DNA of 64,000 nt, from assembly GCA_020635815.1 (NCBI GenBank), contig JACJZB010000006.1:62001-126000 (forward strand), in the 5' to 3' direction. Below the pieces are notes generated by a model that was not told the DNA's origin, searched no databases, and saw only the letters and a program-made list of their open reading frames with translations. Shown here piece by piece: positions 15,566 to 23,473 of this stretch. Numbering within the stretch: position 1 is the first letter of the stretch; each line of letters starts with the position of its first letter. The translations under genes were made by a program, and so were the position numbers. The DNA comes from Flavobacteriales bacterium. GTDB lineage: Bacteria > Bacteroidota > Bacteroidia > Flavobacteriales_E > Vicingaceae.

Positions 15566-15731
15566 TTTTTATTTTATTTACGTATAACCAACAGAACGCA
15601 ATCATTTTTTAGTGTTCATCCCCAATTCTTTCTTCAGGTTCGTGAAGCAAGATTTTATCAAAATAAATACATTTTAAACATTTTCAATCTTCAAAGAGAT
15701 TGGAATATTATAAACTTAAACCTTAGAAATT

Positions 15732-16985
15732 ATGAAAACGAAAAAAGTAAAAATAAACTGTCCAGAATGTAAAACAATATTGGACGTAGATGAATTATTA
15801 GTAAATCAATTTGAGGACTCTATCCGTAAAGACCTCCAATCGGAATTAAAAAAACGTGAAGAAGAATTACTGGAGCAAAGAAAAGAGTACAAAGAAATGT
15901 CTCTTAAACTTGAAAAAGAAAAAGGTGATATTGATGAGCTAGTAAACGAAAAAGTAAAATCTCAACTTCACACTAGAGAAGAAGCAATTAAAAATGCTAT
16001 TCGAAAAGAAGTAAATGATGAAAAGATTCAACAACTTCAGGATTTAGAAGATGAGCTAAAACGTAAAAGCTCTCAACTGGTGGAGCTGAATCAGACCAAA
16101 GCTAAACTTCAACGTTTAAGTCGAGAATTTGAGGAAAAAGAAGCAATGATTATTTTACAGAAAGAAAAGGAATTGTCTGAGAGATTGGATGCCGCAAAGA
16201 CATCCATGAAAGAGGAATTGCAGATGGAGAGCTTTCTTAAGATTAAAGAGAAAGAAAACATTATTGAATCTTTAACTCAAAAACTAGATGAAGCTCGTCA
16301 AAGAGCTACTCAAGGCAGTATGCAACGCCAGGGTGAAGCTCAGGAGCTTGTTATCGAAGAATTATTGAATGAATTATATCCTTATGATACTATTGAAGAA
16401 ATAAAGAAAGGTGCGAACGGAGCAGATTGTATTCAGACCATCAGAACTCAAAGTGGAATTGAAGCTGGGAAGATTCTTTATGAAAGTAAGAATACCAAAA
16501 GCTGGAGTAATTCATTTGTGAAAAAGTTGAAGCAAGATAACTTAGGTACAAAAGCCGATATTATGGTTATCGTTACGAAAACCCTTCCAAAAGAAATTGA
16601 TGGAAAATATGGATTGGTAGAAGGTGTTTGGGTTACTACACTTTCCAACTTAAGAGACCTGTCATTATTATTACGTTATGGTCTATTAAAAACTCATGCG
16701 GTGATGATTACTCAGGAAGACAAAAAAGACAAGATGAGTTTGTTGTATAATTATCTTACTTCAGAGGAGTTCAAATCTGTTTTTGAATCAATCTTGGATG
16801 GATTCAAGAGCCTGCAGGATTCTCATCACGATGAACAGCGTAAATTGCAGTTATTGTGGAAACGCAGAACAAAACATTTAGAGCAAGTACTTGGTAGTAC
16901 AATTGAGTTTTATGGTAGCATAAAAAGCATCTCAGAAAATTCAATTCCAATTATTCCAATGCTTGAAATTCGAAAAGCAAGTTAA
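15732..16985 (+). CDS. DUF2130 family protein with zinc ribbon and coiled coil
   Basis: A 417-residue protein. The N-terminal zinc-ribbon half-site CPEC (residues 10-13) is followed by a long coiled coil (about 30-200, rich in Glu/Lys heptads) and a C-terminal DUF2130 domain (about 205-400) with GEAQELVIEELLNELYPYDT, the ILYESKNTKSW core and DIMVIVTKTLP. The acidic/Lys residues of the ESKNTK strand recall PD-(D/E)XK nuclease folds and RmuC-like organisation, but no activity is established. It reads divergently from the XRE/CHAT operon and is followed by a short hairpin (AGCGG-N7-CCGCT near 17017). Confidence 0.85.
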   Translation: MKTKKVKINCPECKTILDVDELLVNQFEDSIRKDLQSELKKREEELLEQRKEYKEMSLKLEKEKGDIDELVNEKVKSQLHTREEAIKNAIRKEVNDEKIQQLQDLEDELKRKSSQLVELNQTKAKLQRLSREFEEKEAMIILQKEKELSERLDAAKTSMKEELQMESFLKIKEKENIIESLTQKLDEARQRATQGSMQRQGEAQELVIEELLNELYPYDTIEEIKKGANGADCIQTIRTQSGIEAGKILYESKNTKSWSNSFVKKLKQDNLGTKADIMVIVTKTLPKEIDGKYGLVEGVWVTTLSNLRDLSLLLRYGLLKTHAVMITQEDKKDKMSLLYNYLTSEEFKSVFESILDGFKSLQDSHHDEQRKLQLLWKRRTKHLEQVLGSTIEFYGSIKSISENSIPIIPMLEIRKAS

Positions 16986-17090
16986 CGATTTAGCATTCAG
17001 TTAAATCAATTAAGCAAAGCGGGATAATTCCGCTGAGCAAGTATTAACATTCCAACAAAAAGGACTGGAGCTAAAAGCTCGGTATGATAG

Positions 17091-17136
17091 TTAATTCGAA
17101 TAGATTACGAACAGCACATAAATCTATTCGATTTAA
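17091..17136. promoter_or_regulatory. Long hairpin upstream of the right ISXO2-type transposase
   Basis: TTAATTCGAATAGATT pairs with AATCTATTCGATTTAA (15 of 16 positions) around a 14-base loop. It lies 33-80 bp before the possible transposase starts. No T-run follows, so it is not a classic terminator. It may limit expression of the transposase or mark the inner end of an insertion. Confidence 0.45.
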
Positions 17137-17216
17137 TCATCAGTCGGAATTCTCAGTAATGGGGATTAATGGGGATTCTCATGCCTTTTTGTTGGATTAA
17201 AAAAACTTTAGAAACT

Positions 17217-18344
17217 ATGAAAAAAGAACTTAAACATCCAAAATATAGTTTAGAATCTCACGAAGAGAGATTTGGAACTGAAGAAAAATGTCGACAATAT
17301 ATAGCTGAACTACGTTGGGAAAATGGAGTTCCTACATGTCCTCATAAAGAATGTAGAAATATGTATATGAATTATTACATCAGTTCCAGGAAGGTATGGT
17401 ATTGTAGCAAGTGTAAAAAACAATTTAGTATTACTAAAGGAACTATTTTTGAATCATCAAATCTCCCTTTAACTTTATGGTTTAAGGCTATCTATTACTT
17501 TACCATTCATAAGCGAGGGTTAAGCTCTTGCCAGCTATCAAGGAACTTAGGCACTGAACAGCGTACTGCTTGGTTCATACTACATCGCTTAAGAGAAGCT
17601 TTGAATAATAATGATAGCTTAAACCTTGATGGAGAAGTTGAAGTTGATGAAACTTTCATAGCTCCAGTATTAGGAAAAGATGTTAGGCTTCAGAGTAAAA
17701 AGCAAAAACATGATGCTGAACAAGAAAAAATTCATGGATTATCCGATTATAAAAAAAGAAAACTGCGAGGTTATCCACTTAAAACTAATCGTCAAAAAGG
17801 AGTAACGAAAGAGGTTATTGAACAAAGAAAGATAGAAAAAGCATTATTGGGCGAAAGAAAGAACTTTGAACAACCTATTGTTGTGTTTGGCATACTTCAA
17901 CGAAATGGAAAAATACACTTGGAAGTATTAGGTAAAGGAGATGGTGAAGCAAGAAAAGAAAATATTTTTCCAATAATAAAAAGACATGTAACTAGTAAAT
18001 CTATTATTGTCTCAGACCAATCAAGCATATATAAAACTATTAAAAAGTTCTTTGGAGAACATCAATATGTAAATCATTCAAAGGGTTATGTAATTAAAGG
18101 AATTCATATTAATGGAATTGAGAACGTTTTTAAACACCTTAAGAAGATGATTAAAGGAACATTTTTTCACATAAAGCTTCATCATTTTCAAAATTATCTC
18201 TTTGAACACTCATTTAGGTGGAATGTCCTGAAAAAATCGGATAGAGAAAAAGTTGATGAATTTTTTCCTGAAATCTTGGGCAAACGTTTAAAGTATGGTG
18301 ATTTAATCAGCAGAACTTTTAATCCTTTAAACTTTGCAGCATGA
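17217..18344 (+). CDS. ISXO2/IS1595-type transposase (right copy)
   Basis: About 375 residues from ATG 17217; the frame also allows 17169, but 17217 gives the usual distance to the TEEKC motif. The zinc ribbon is CPHKEC and CSKC. The DDE core shows VEVDETFIAPVLGKD, SIIVSDQSSIYKTI and NGIENVFKHLKKMIKGTFFH, with a basic insertion between the first two acids. It points toward the right inverted repeat, mirroring the left copy, and its stop overlaps the next gene at ATGA. The protein is only distantly similar to the left transposase, arguing for two elements of different origin or an ancient pair. Confidence 0.88.
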   Translation: MKKELKHPKYSLESHEERFGTEEKCRQYIAELRWENGVPTCPHKECRNMYMNYYISSRKVWYCSKCKKQFSITKGTIFESSNLPLTLWFKAIYYFTIHKRGLSSCQLSRNLGTEQRTAWFILHRLREALNNNDSLNLDGEVEVDETFIAPVLGKDVRLQSKKQKHDAEQEKIHGLSDYKKRKLRGYPLKTNRQKGVTKEVIEQRKIEKALLGERKNFEQPIVVFGILQRNGKIHLEVLGKGDGEARKENIFPIIKRHVTSKSIIVSDQSSIYKTIKKFFGEHQYVNHSKGYVIKGIHINGIENVFKHLKKMIKGTFFHIKLHHFQNYLFEHSFRWNVLKKSDREKVDEFFPEILGKRLKYGDLISRTFNPLNFAA

Positions 18345-18661
18345 AAGGGTATACTTATAAATTAACCGATTTAATGAAGGTTCTCCGAGACCAAAGACGT
18401 AGGAGGTATCAAGGAATAAACGTGTTATTGTCCATTTTTGGAGACGATTCTATAGAGCCTATTCGTAGAAATTATTTAATAATTGCTGGATTAAGAGCTA
18501 TAGGGTTGTATGAAATTGGTAATAATTATGACCGAAGAAAAGATTTTAACGATGCTCCGAAAAGAGTGAATGGTAAAATTAAAGGAGAAATTGTTCCTGC
18601 AGAATTATTTAGGTGTCATTTGATGAATGCAATTGTGCAGTTTGATTTTATATTGAATTAA
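18341..18661 (+). CDS. Hypothetical protein coupled to the transposase (106 aa)
   Basis: The start overlaps the transposase stop at ATGA, indicating translational coupling. The product is basic in its first third (DLMKVLRDQRRRRYQGINVL), then VLLSIFGDDSIEPIRRNYLI and a basic central RRKDFNDAPKRVNGKIKG. No known domain recognised. Coupling suggests an accessory factor of the transposase or a passenger gene of the same element. Confidence 0.65.
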   Translation: MKGYTYKLTDLMKVLRDQRRRRYQGINVLLSIFGDDSIEPIRRNYLIIAGLRAIGLYEIGNNYDRRKDFNDAPKRVNGKIKGEIVPAELFRCHLMNAIVQFDFILN

Positions 18662-18693
18662 TATGTATCTTGTTTCTTTCAAATTTAATAATT

Positions 18694-19212
18694 ATGCCTC
18701 AAAATGCTAAAACCTTTGTTGTAAGTTCTTTTGAAGAGTTTATAAATGAAAATGTAGGAGAAAATAATATTTTACGTTCTTATATCGCTAAAACTGTTAA
18801 AGAATTTTTGTTAGAACAGCAAGAGGAAGAAGAAGCGCACTTAAGAATGGAGAAAAACCTAGAAATTATAAAAAACATATGGAAAGAAGGAGCCATTCAA
18901 AAGTTAAGAGATATAGCAAACAAAATTAACCATGAAATTGTCTATAAAGGGGGGAGAAAAATAGGGAGAACATGCTTGACTAAAGAGGGGAGATTAACAA
19001 ATTACCATGGTGCTGGAGATAATTATAAAGATTTAGCTATTGTTATTGATGATATAACAGATGTAGATTTAATAAAAGCTCTTGAAGGTTTCTTTATTGA
19101 TTATTTTATGATTATTAAGCTAGTAGAATTAGATAATTCTGATGGTCAAGGTAGAGGTCAAGAAGAATGTAAAGATTCTGTTATTCATAAATTATATGTC
19201 TGTCTTGGTTAA
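18694..19212 (+). CDS. Hypothetical protein (172 aa)
   Basis: Start ATG 18694 (MPQNAKTFVVSSFEEFINEN) is chosen over the TTG at 18670. The product has a charged helical middle (KEFLLEQQEEEEAHLRMEKN) and a second half with EIVYKGGRKIGRTCLTKEGR and DLAIVIDDITDVDLIKALEG, which looks like an alpha/beta domain. It has no membrane segment. It lies 32 bp after the transposase-coupled gene and may be another passenger. Not recognised. Confidence 0.6.
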   Translation: MPQNAKTFVVSSFEEFINENVGENNILRSYIAKTVKEFLLEQQEEEEAHLRMEKNLEIIKNIWKEGAIQKLRDIANKINHEIVYKGGRKIGRTCLTKEGRLTNYHGAGDNYKDLAIVIDDITDVDLIKALEGFFIDYFMIIKLVELDNSDGQGRGQEECKDSVIHKLYVCLG

Positions 19213-19511
19213 AAATATTCTTTTTTAAGAATACATTCTCCAAAATTTATTCTTGATATAGGGTATTTTTCTTTGATTCTATCATAGAATTCTAGTGCAG
19301 GTTGTTTCAAATAAAATCGTTCATTAAATGTTTTGATTTCGTCTCCTTCAAGATTGAAAACAGTACCCCATACTGAATAACTTAATTCAGAATCATCACA
19401 CTTATTTACCTCCTTATATCTAACATAAGATTGTACTTCTGTACCATTTTCTCGGAACCACTTTAATAGCTTCGGGCAACCATTATCATAACAATCTAAA
19501 ACTTCTATCAT
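19209..19511 (-). CDS. Hypothetical protein (100 aa)
   Basis: The ATG at 19511 (MIEVLDCYDNGCPKLLKWFR) is preferred because the longer frame to 19622 would have an implausible Phe/Tyr-rich start overlapping the divergent gene. The product is a compact alpha/beta protein (GTEVQSYVRYKEVNKCDDSE, LKQPALEFYDRIKEKYPISR). It converges on the 172-aa gene with a 4-bp overlap. The 18-bp repeat lies about 22 bp upstream of its start. Confidence 0.55.
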   Translation of the reverse strand: MIEVLDCYDNGCPKLLKWFRENGTEVQSYVRYKEVNKCDDSELSYSVWGTVFNLEGDEIKTFNERFYLKQPALEFYDRIKEKYPISRINFGECILKKEYF

Positions 19512-19532
19512 GGTATATATGTATACATTTGT

Positions 19533-19550
19533 TATAAATAGGTAGAAAAA
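19533..19550. repeat. 18-bp repeat, copy 2, between two divergent genes
   Basis: TATAAATAGGTAGAAAAA is identical to 3869-3886. Here it sits between the minus-strand 100-aa gene and the plus-strand 213-aa gene. The relation to the minus-strand neighbour is the same as in copy 1, which favours a regulatory role for that strand. Confidence 0.6.
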
Positions 19551-19556
19551 TAAAAA

Positions 19557-20198
19557 ATGAAGAGGGATATAATAAAAGATATAAAAGAAAAGAAAATATC
19601 TAAAGATAATATGAGAGAGCATCTTGTATTAAAATGTAAGATAACTCCTATTAGTCACATTACTCTACTATCTAACCAAAAAAGAAAATGCGTTTGTGGA
19701 CGCAATGTAGGTAGCCATTATTATGTGTTATTTGCCGAATGCAAACAAACCAAAAGACAAATTACATTTAATACTGGTCCTGGATGTGGAAAAAGTATTA
19801 TTGAACTCAGCAAAATAGAAAATTTACCATTACTTGATTTACTTAAAGGAGAAAAGAAACTATCGGGAAACAGAAATTCTTATGGGAATGAATCAATCGA
19901 ATACAGTAAAATAGACTTCTCTGATTTTAATAAGGAATTAATGAAAGCAATTGGGATATATTGTGCAAGTAGAGACTGGTACCCAAACTCTATTAATAAC
20001 ATTAGCTATTTTACTATCATCAAACCCAATATTGATAACAAAAATGGAGCAAAATGGTTTAATGATAGGCTAATAACTGAAAATACATCTATGGCTGAAA
20101 TTATTTCTAAATTAGAGAAAGAAAATAACCTTAAAAAATTTGAATTCCCTCTTCTTCGAAAATATTTATTGAAAGAATCTAATGAATGTAGAATATGA
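19557..20198 (+). CDS. Hypothetical cysteine-containing protein (213 aa)
   Basis: The product starts MKRDIIKDIKEKKISKDNMR and has a cysteine/histidine cluster at about residues 44-78 (KRKCVCGRNVGSHYYVLF, then GPGCGKSIIEL) that could bind a metal. GPGCGKS recalls a P-loop but lacks the supporting context, so I do not call it a nucleotide-binding site. The C-terminal half is basic and helical. It is the last gene before the right inverted repeat, whose terminator hairpin starts 20 bp after its stop. Confidence 0.6.
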   Translation: MKRDIIKDIKEKKISKDNMREHLVLKCKITPISHITLLSNQKRKCVCGRNVGSHYYVLFAECKQTKRQITFNTGPGCGKSIIELSKIENLPLLDLLKGEKKLSGNRNSYGNESIEYSKIDFSDFNKELMKAIGIYCASRDWYPNSINNISYFTIIKPNIDNKNGAKWFNDRLITENTSMAEIISKLEKENNLKKFEFPLLRKYLLKESNECRI

Positions 20199-20207
20199 TT
20201 ATTGCAA

Positions 20208-20310
20208 ATACAAAAAAAGCACTTCAAATTTTGAAGTGCTTTTTGGTACTTTAAGCCTTGTAAATAGAGTTACGTGTTAATTGTACATAATTCCCAAAAT
20301 ATTTGTAGCC
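20208..20310 (-). repeat. Right 103-bp inverted repeat of the island
   Basis: It is the inverted partner of 3184-3286 (91 of 103 matches by hand count; 28-bp identical core at 20270-20297). The hairpin GCACTTCAAA/TTTGAAGTGC at 20219-20239 with a T-run after it lies on the inner side, as in the left copy. The outer edge ends in TAGCC. Confidence 0.85.
20219..20244 (+). terminator. Rho-independent terminator in the right repeat
   Basis: A 10-bp perfect stem around one unpaired base, followed by five T and preceded by seven A. It probably terminates the 213-aa gene and, on the other strand, transcription entering the island. Confidence 0.7.
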
Positions 20311-20426
20311 TTTTTTATTTTATTAATTACAAAACTGAGGGCAAACTACCAGTAAAAACAACCTATTTTAAAAAAAATAAAACATTCAAATTTTGTATAA
20401 AAGTGAAAAGCAATCAAAAATATCGG

Positions 20427-20434
20427 TAAATTTG
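20427..20434 (+). promoter_or_regulatory. Possible -7 element of rpoD
   Basis: TAAATTTG fits TAnnTTTG and lies 33 bp before the rpoD start. No TTG is found at 17-23 bp upstream, so the promoter is only half supported. Confidence 0.4.
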
Positions 20435-20467
20435 CGTACCCTATCAGTATTAACATAAACTATCTCT

Positions 20468-21331
20468 ATGAGACAACTAAAAATTACCAAATCTATTACC
20501 AATCGTGATAGTGCATCTTTGGATAAATATCTACAAGAAATTGGAAGAGAAGAGTTAATAACCGCAGAGGATGAAGTAGAATTAGCCCAGAAGATAAAAC
20601 AAGGTGATCAGGTTGCTCTAGAAAAATTAGTGAAAGCAAATTTAAGATTTGTTGTATCTGTTTCTAAACAATATCAAAATCAAGGATTAACCCTACCCGA
20701 TTTAATTAATGAAGGAAATTTAGGATTGATAAAAGCTGCTCAGCGTTTTGATGAAACACGTGGGTTTAAGTTTATTTCTTATGCTGTATGGTGGATTCGT
20801 CAATCTATACTTCAAGCAATAGCTGAACAAGCAAGAATTGTAAGATTACCCTTAAACCAAGTTGGTTCTTTAAACAGGATTAATAAAGCATTCTCTCAAT
20901 TAGAGCAAGAATTCGAAAGAGAACCTTCTCCTTATGAGATTGCTGACATGTTAGAAATTGATAAAGATAAAGTTTCTGAGTCAATGAAAATATCTGGTCG
21001 TCACATTTCAGTTGATGCCCCTTTTAGAGATGATGAAGATGGTAACTTATTGGATGTTTTAGCAAACGATAATACACCAAATTCTGACATTGCTTTAATG
21101 AACGAATCATTACAAAAAGAAATAAACCGTTCGTTAGCTACTCTTACTGATAGAGAGCAAGATGTAATTAAATTGTTTTTTGGAATAGGAATACAACATC
21201 CTCTTTCTTTAGAAGAAATTGGTGAAAAATTTAATTTAACAAGAGAAAGAGTTAGACAAATAAAAGAAAAAGGAATTAGAAGATTAAGACATACCTCAAA
21301 AAGTAAATTATTAAAAACATATTTAGGATAA
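20468..21331 (+). CDS. rpoD: Primary RNA polymerase sigma factor (RpoD/SigA)
   Basis: A 287-residue primary sigma factor of the short Bacteroidota type. Region 1.2 (SLDKYLQEIGREELITAEDE), region 2 (LVKANLRFVVSVSKQYQNQG, then the RGFKFISYAVWWIRQSILQA promoter-melting block), region 3 (about 125-185) and region 4 with the C-terminal HTH (LTRERVRQIKEKGIRRLRH) are all present. It directs housekeeping transcription from the TAnnTTTG promoters of this phylum. It begins 157 bp beyond the island's right repeat and is followed 1 bp later by gap. Confidence 0.97.
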   Translation: MRQLKITKSITNRDSASLDKYLQEIGREELITAEDEVELAQKIKQGDQVALEKLVKANLRFVVSVSKQYQNQGLTLPDLINEGNLGLIKAAQRFDETRGFKFISYAVWWIRQSILQAIAEQARIVRLPLNQVGSLNRINKAFSQLEQEFEREPSPYEIADMLEIDKDKVSESMKISGRHISVDAPFRDDEDGNLLDVLANDNTPNSDIALMNESLQKEINRSLATLTDREQDVIKLFFGIGIQHPLSLEEIGEKFNLTRERVRQIKEKGIRRLRHTSKSKLLKTYLG

Positions 21332-21332
21332 A

Positions 21333-22796
21333 ATGGAAGTGTTAAATCAAAACAAAAACGCTTACGAAGCAAAATTAAATCAATACGTAAGTGATGAAAA
21401 AGCTGCAGTGAGCTTAATTAGTTCTATTGGACATTTAATGTATGAAAAATCGATAGAATTAGTATTATTTAGAAACCCATTAGTTGACATCAGTATTTCT
21501 GAAGTTTTAAAACTTCATAAAAAAGCAAAAACAATTAGCTTTAAACCAGTTGATATTCAAATTACTTGTGAAATTGCAAAAGAACTTATCAGTTTAGAAT
21601 TAGCTCCTTCTAAGTTAGATGTTGGTCGTTTAGCAAGTGAATGGGCAAATGAAAAAAACAACTTTTCATCTCTTACTGATTTCTTAAATAATAAGTTAGC
21701 GAATTTTAAAGAAGATAATGCTCACCAATTAAATCCTAAAGATGTTGTATTGTATGGATTTGGACGTATTGGACGTTTAGCCGCACGTGAATTAATAAAA
21801 CAAGCTGGTAAAGGTCAACAGTTGAGATTAAAAGCAATTGTTACACGTTCTGTTACTAATGACGACATTATTAAAAGAGCTGCTTTGTTAAGAAATGATT
21901 CTGTACATGGATTTTTCTCAGGTACTGTTGAAGAAGATTTAGAAAACAAAGCATTGATTATAAATGGTCAAATTGTAAAAATAATAGAAGCAAAAAATCC
22001 TGAAGATGTAGATTACACTAGTTACGGAATAAATGATGCTTTAATTATTGATAATACAGGTGTTTTTACAAACAAAGAACAACTAGGAAGACACTTGCAA
22101 GCTAAAGGTGTTAGTAAGGTATTATTAACTGCTCCAGGCAAAGAAATTCCAAATGTAGTTTATGGTATTAATGAAGGAGATTTAGATATTGAAAATGATA
22201 ATATTTTCTCTGCTGCATCTTGTACTACTAACGCAATTTCTCCTATTCTTTATACTATAGAAAATACATTAGGAGTAGTAAAAGGACATATAGAAACTGT
22301 TCATGCTTATACTAACGACCAAAACTTGTTGGATAACATGCACAAAAAACCTAGAAGAGGTCGTTCTGCTGCCATTAACATGGTTATTACTTCTACTGGT
22401 GCTGGTAATGCTGTTACAAAAGTAATTCCTTCTTTAAAAGATAAATTAACAGCAAATGCTGTTAGAGTTCCTACTCCAAACGGTTCTTTAGCTATTTTAA
22501 GCTTAAACGTTGCAAAAGAAACAAACGTTGAAGAATTAAACGAAATTATAAGAAAAGCTGCTCTTGAGGGTGGTTTAGTAAATCAAATTAAATACGAAAA
22601 TGATCCAGAATTAGTATCAAATGATATTATTGGAAATATTTGTTGTTCTGTATATGATAGTAATGCTACAATTGTTTCAAACGACAAGAAAAACATTGTA
22701 CTTTATGTTTGGTATGATAATGAATTTGGATATACAAAACAGGTAATTAGATTAGCTAAATATATTGCAAAGGTTAGAAGATTAATTTATTACTAA
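21333..22796 (+). CDS. gap: Glyceraldehyde-3-phosphate dehydrogenase, long form
   Basis: A 487-residue GAPDH with a roughly 130-residue N-terminal helical extension before the Rossmann motif (VVLYGFGRIGRLAARELIKQ). The catalytic Cys297 lies in SAASCTTNAISP, and the C-terminal WYDNEFGYTKQVIRLAKYI is intact. It oxidises glyceraldehyde 3-phosphate to 1,3-bisphosphoglycerate. This long form is characteristic of Bacteroidota. The gene starts 1 bp after rpoD and ends at a strong terminator. Confidence 0.96.
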   Translation: MEVLNQNKNAYEAKLNQYVSDEKAAVSLISSIGHLMYEKSIELVLFRNPLVDISISEVLKLHKKAKTISFKPVDIQITCEIAKELISLELAPSKLDVGRLASEWANEKNNFSSLTDFLNNKLANFKEDNAHQLNPKDVVLYGFGRIGRLAARELIKQAGKGQQLRLKAIVTRSVTNDDIIKRAALLRNDSVHGFFSGTVEEDLENKALIINGQIVKIIEAKNPEDVDYTSYGINDALIIDNTGVFTNKEQLGRHLQAKGVSKVLLTAPGKEIPNVVYGINEGDLDIENDNIFSAASCTTNAISPILYTIENTLGVVKGHIETVHAYTNDQNLLDNMHKKPRRGRSAAINMVITSTGAGNAVTKVIPSLKDKLTANAVRVPTPNGSLAILSLNVAKETNVEELNEIIRKAALEGGLVNQIKYENDPELVSNDIIGNICCSVYDSNATIVSNDKKNIVLYVWYDNEFGYTKQVIRLAKYIAKVRRLIYY

Positions 22797-22825
22797 TCAA
22801 AATATTAGTTTATTAAAAATAATAA

Positions 22826-22851
22826 AGCTCACTAGAAATAGTGAGCTTTTT
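22826..22851 (+). terminator. Rho-independent terminator after gap
   Basis: AGCTCACTA-GAAA-TAGTGAGCT (9-bp stem, GAAA tetraloop) followed by T-rich sequence, 29 bp after the gap stop. Confidence 0.8.
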
Positions 22852-22864
22852 CTTATACTAAAAT

Positions 22865-23401
22865 ATGAAAGAAGGAAAATCAAAAAACAATCGTTTAAAC
22901 AATATATTAAAAGATTTAAATGGTTCGGATGAAAATAAAATTACCACAGCTATAAAACAGTTGAGAAAACACGGAAACGCTAAAGTTATTGAACCTCTGC
23001 TTGATAAATATATTGAAAGCAAAAATGATATTATTAAAGAAGATATTACCTCCCTTCTTTTTGATTTAAAAGATGAATCAGCTGTTCCTGAGTTAATAAG
23101 CGTAATGTCTAAAGCCAAGTTTATAAAAATAAAACCTTTTATTATTTCCATTTTTTGGCAAGCTGCAATCGACTCAAGCAATCATATAAGTATTTTAGTA
23201 AAAGAAGCTATTAAAGGAGATTATATGACTTGTGTTGAAGTGTTAACAGTGGTAGAAAGTTATGACGCATCATTTAACGAAGAAGAAATAGAAGATTTAA
23301 AATTTGATTTAGATGAAGCTATTGAAGAAGCTGATATTGAAAAACAAAAATTACTAATAACGATTAAATCAGTTTTAGAAAACCTAAATATAGAATACTA
23401 G
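22865..23401 (+). CDS. HEAT-repeat-like protein (178 aa)
   Basis: A helical-repeat protein: NNILKDLNGSDENKITTAIK, then QLRKHGNAKVIEPLLDKYIE and DLKDESAVPELISVMSKAK have the spacing of two to three HEAT repeats, with an acidic C-terminus. No signal peptide, so cytoplasmic. Such proteins are common, conserved and uncharacterised in flavobacteria. It has its own terminator downstream. Confidence 0.7.
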   Translation: MKEGKSKNNRLNNILKDLNGSDENKITTAIKQLRKHGNAKVIEPLLDKYIESKNDIIKEDITSLLFDLKDESAVPELISVMSKAKFIKIKPFIISIFWQAAIDSSNHISILVKEAIKGDYMTCVEVLTVVESYDASFNEEEIEDLKFDLDEAIEEADIEKQKLLITIKSVLENLNIEY

Positions 23402-23420
23402 TAATGTGCTAAAAACAAAA

Positions 23421-23450
23421 ACAGCTCTCATATTTGAGAGCTGTTTTTTT
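23421..23450 (+). terminator. Terminator after the HEAT-repeat gene
   Basis: ACAGCTCTCA-TATT-TGAGAGCTGT with a run of seven T. A-rich upstream sequence lets it also serve the convergent minus-strand operon. Confidence 0.8.
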
Positions 23451-23473
23451 ATGTGTTTAGAATTTTGAGAAAT

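Larger units (their letters stand above)
3184..20310. mobile_element. 17.1-kb island bounded by 103-bp inverted repeats
   Basis: The segment between htrA/IS3 and rpoD is bounded by two inverted 103-bp repeats (3184-3286 and 20208-20310). ISXO2/IS1595-type transposases lie near both ends and point outward (4357-5583 minus, 17217-18344 plus). The cargo is accessory in character: small orphan proteins, a sigma/anti-sigma pair, lipoproteins and a TPR-CHAT protease. No 8-bp target duplication is visible outside the repeats (left ATTTAAAA, right TTTTTTAT). Whether it moved as one unit, was built by several insertions, or inverts in place is not settled by the sequence. Confidence 0.6.

Noticed and set aside
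19512..19622. N-terminal extension of the 100-aa minus-strand gene
   Set aside because: It would run through the divergent gene's start and the 18-bp repeat, with an implausible Phe/Tyr-rich sequence.
19800..19860. P-loop NTPase in the 213-aa island protein (GPGCGKS)
   Set aside because: No hydrophobic strand before it, no Walker B after it; a Cys-based metal site is at least as likely.
3176..20318. 8-bp target-site duplication around the island
   Set aside because: ATTTAAAA on the left and TTTTTTAT on the right do not match, even when the repeat edges are shifted by a few bases.
21001..21372. 123-codon minus-strand frame opposite the end of rpoD
   Set aside because: It is fully antisense to conserved sigma regions and the start of gap, with no independent support.
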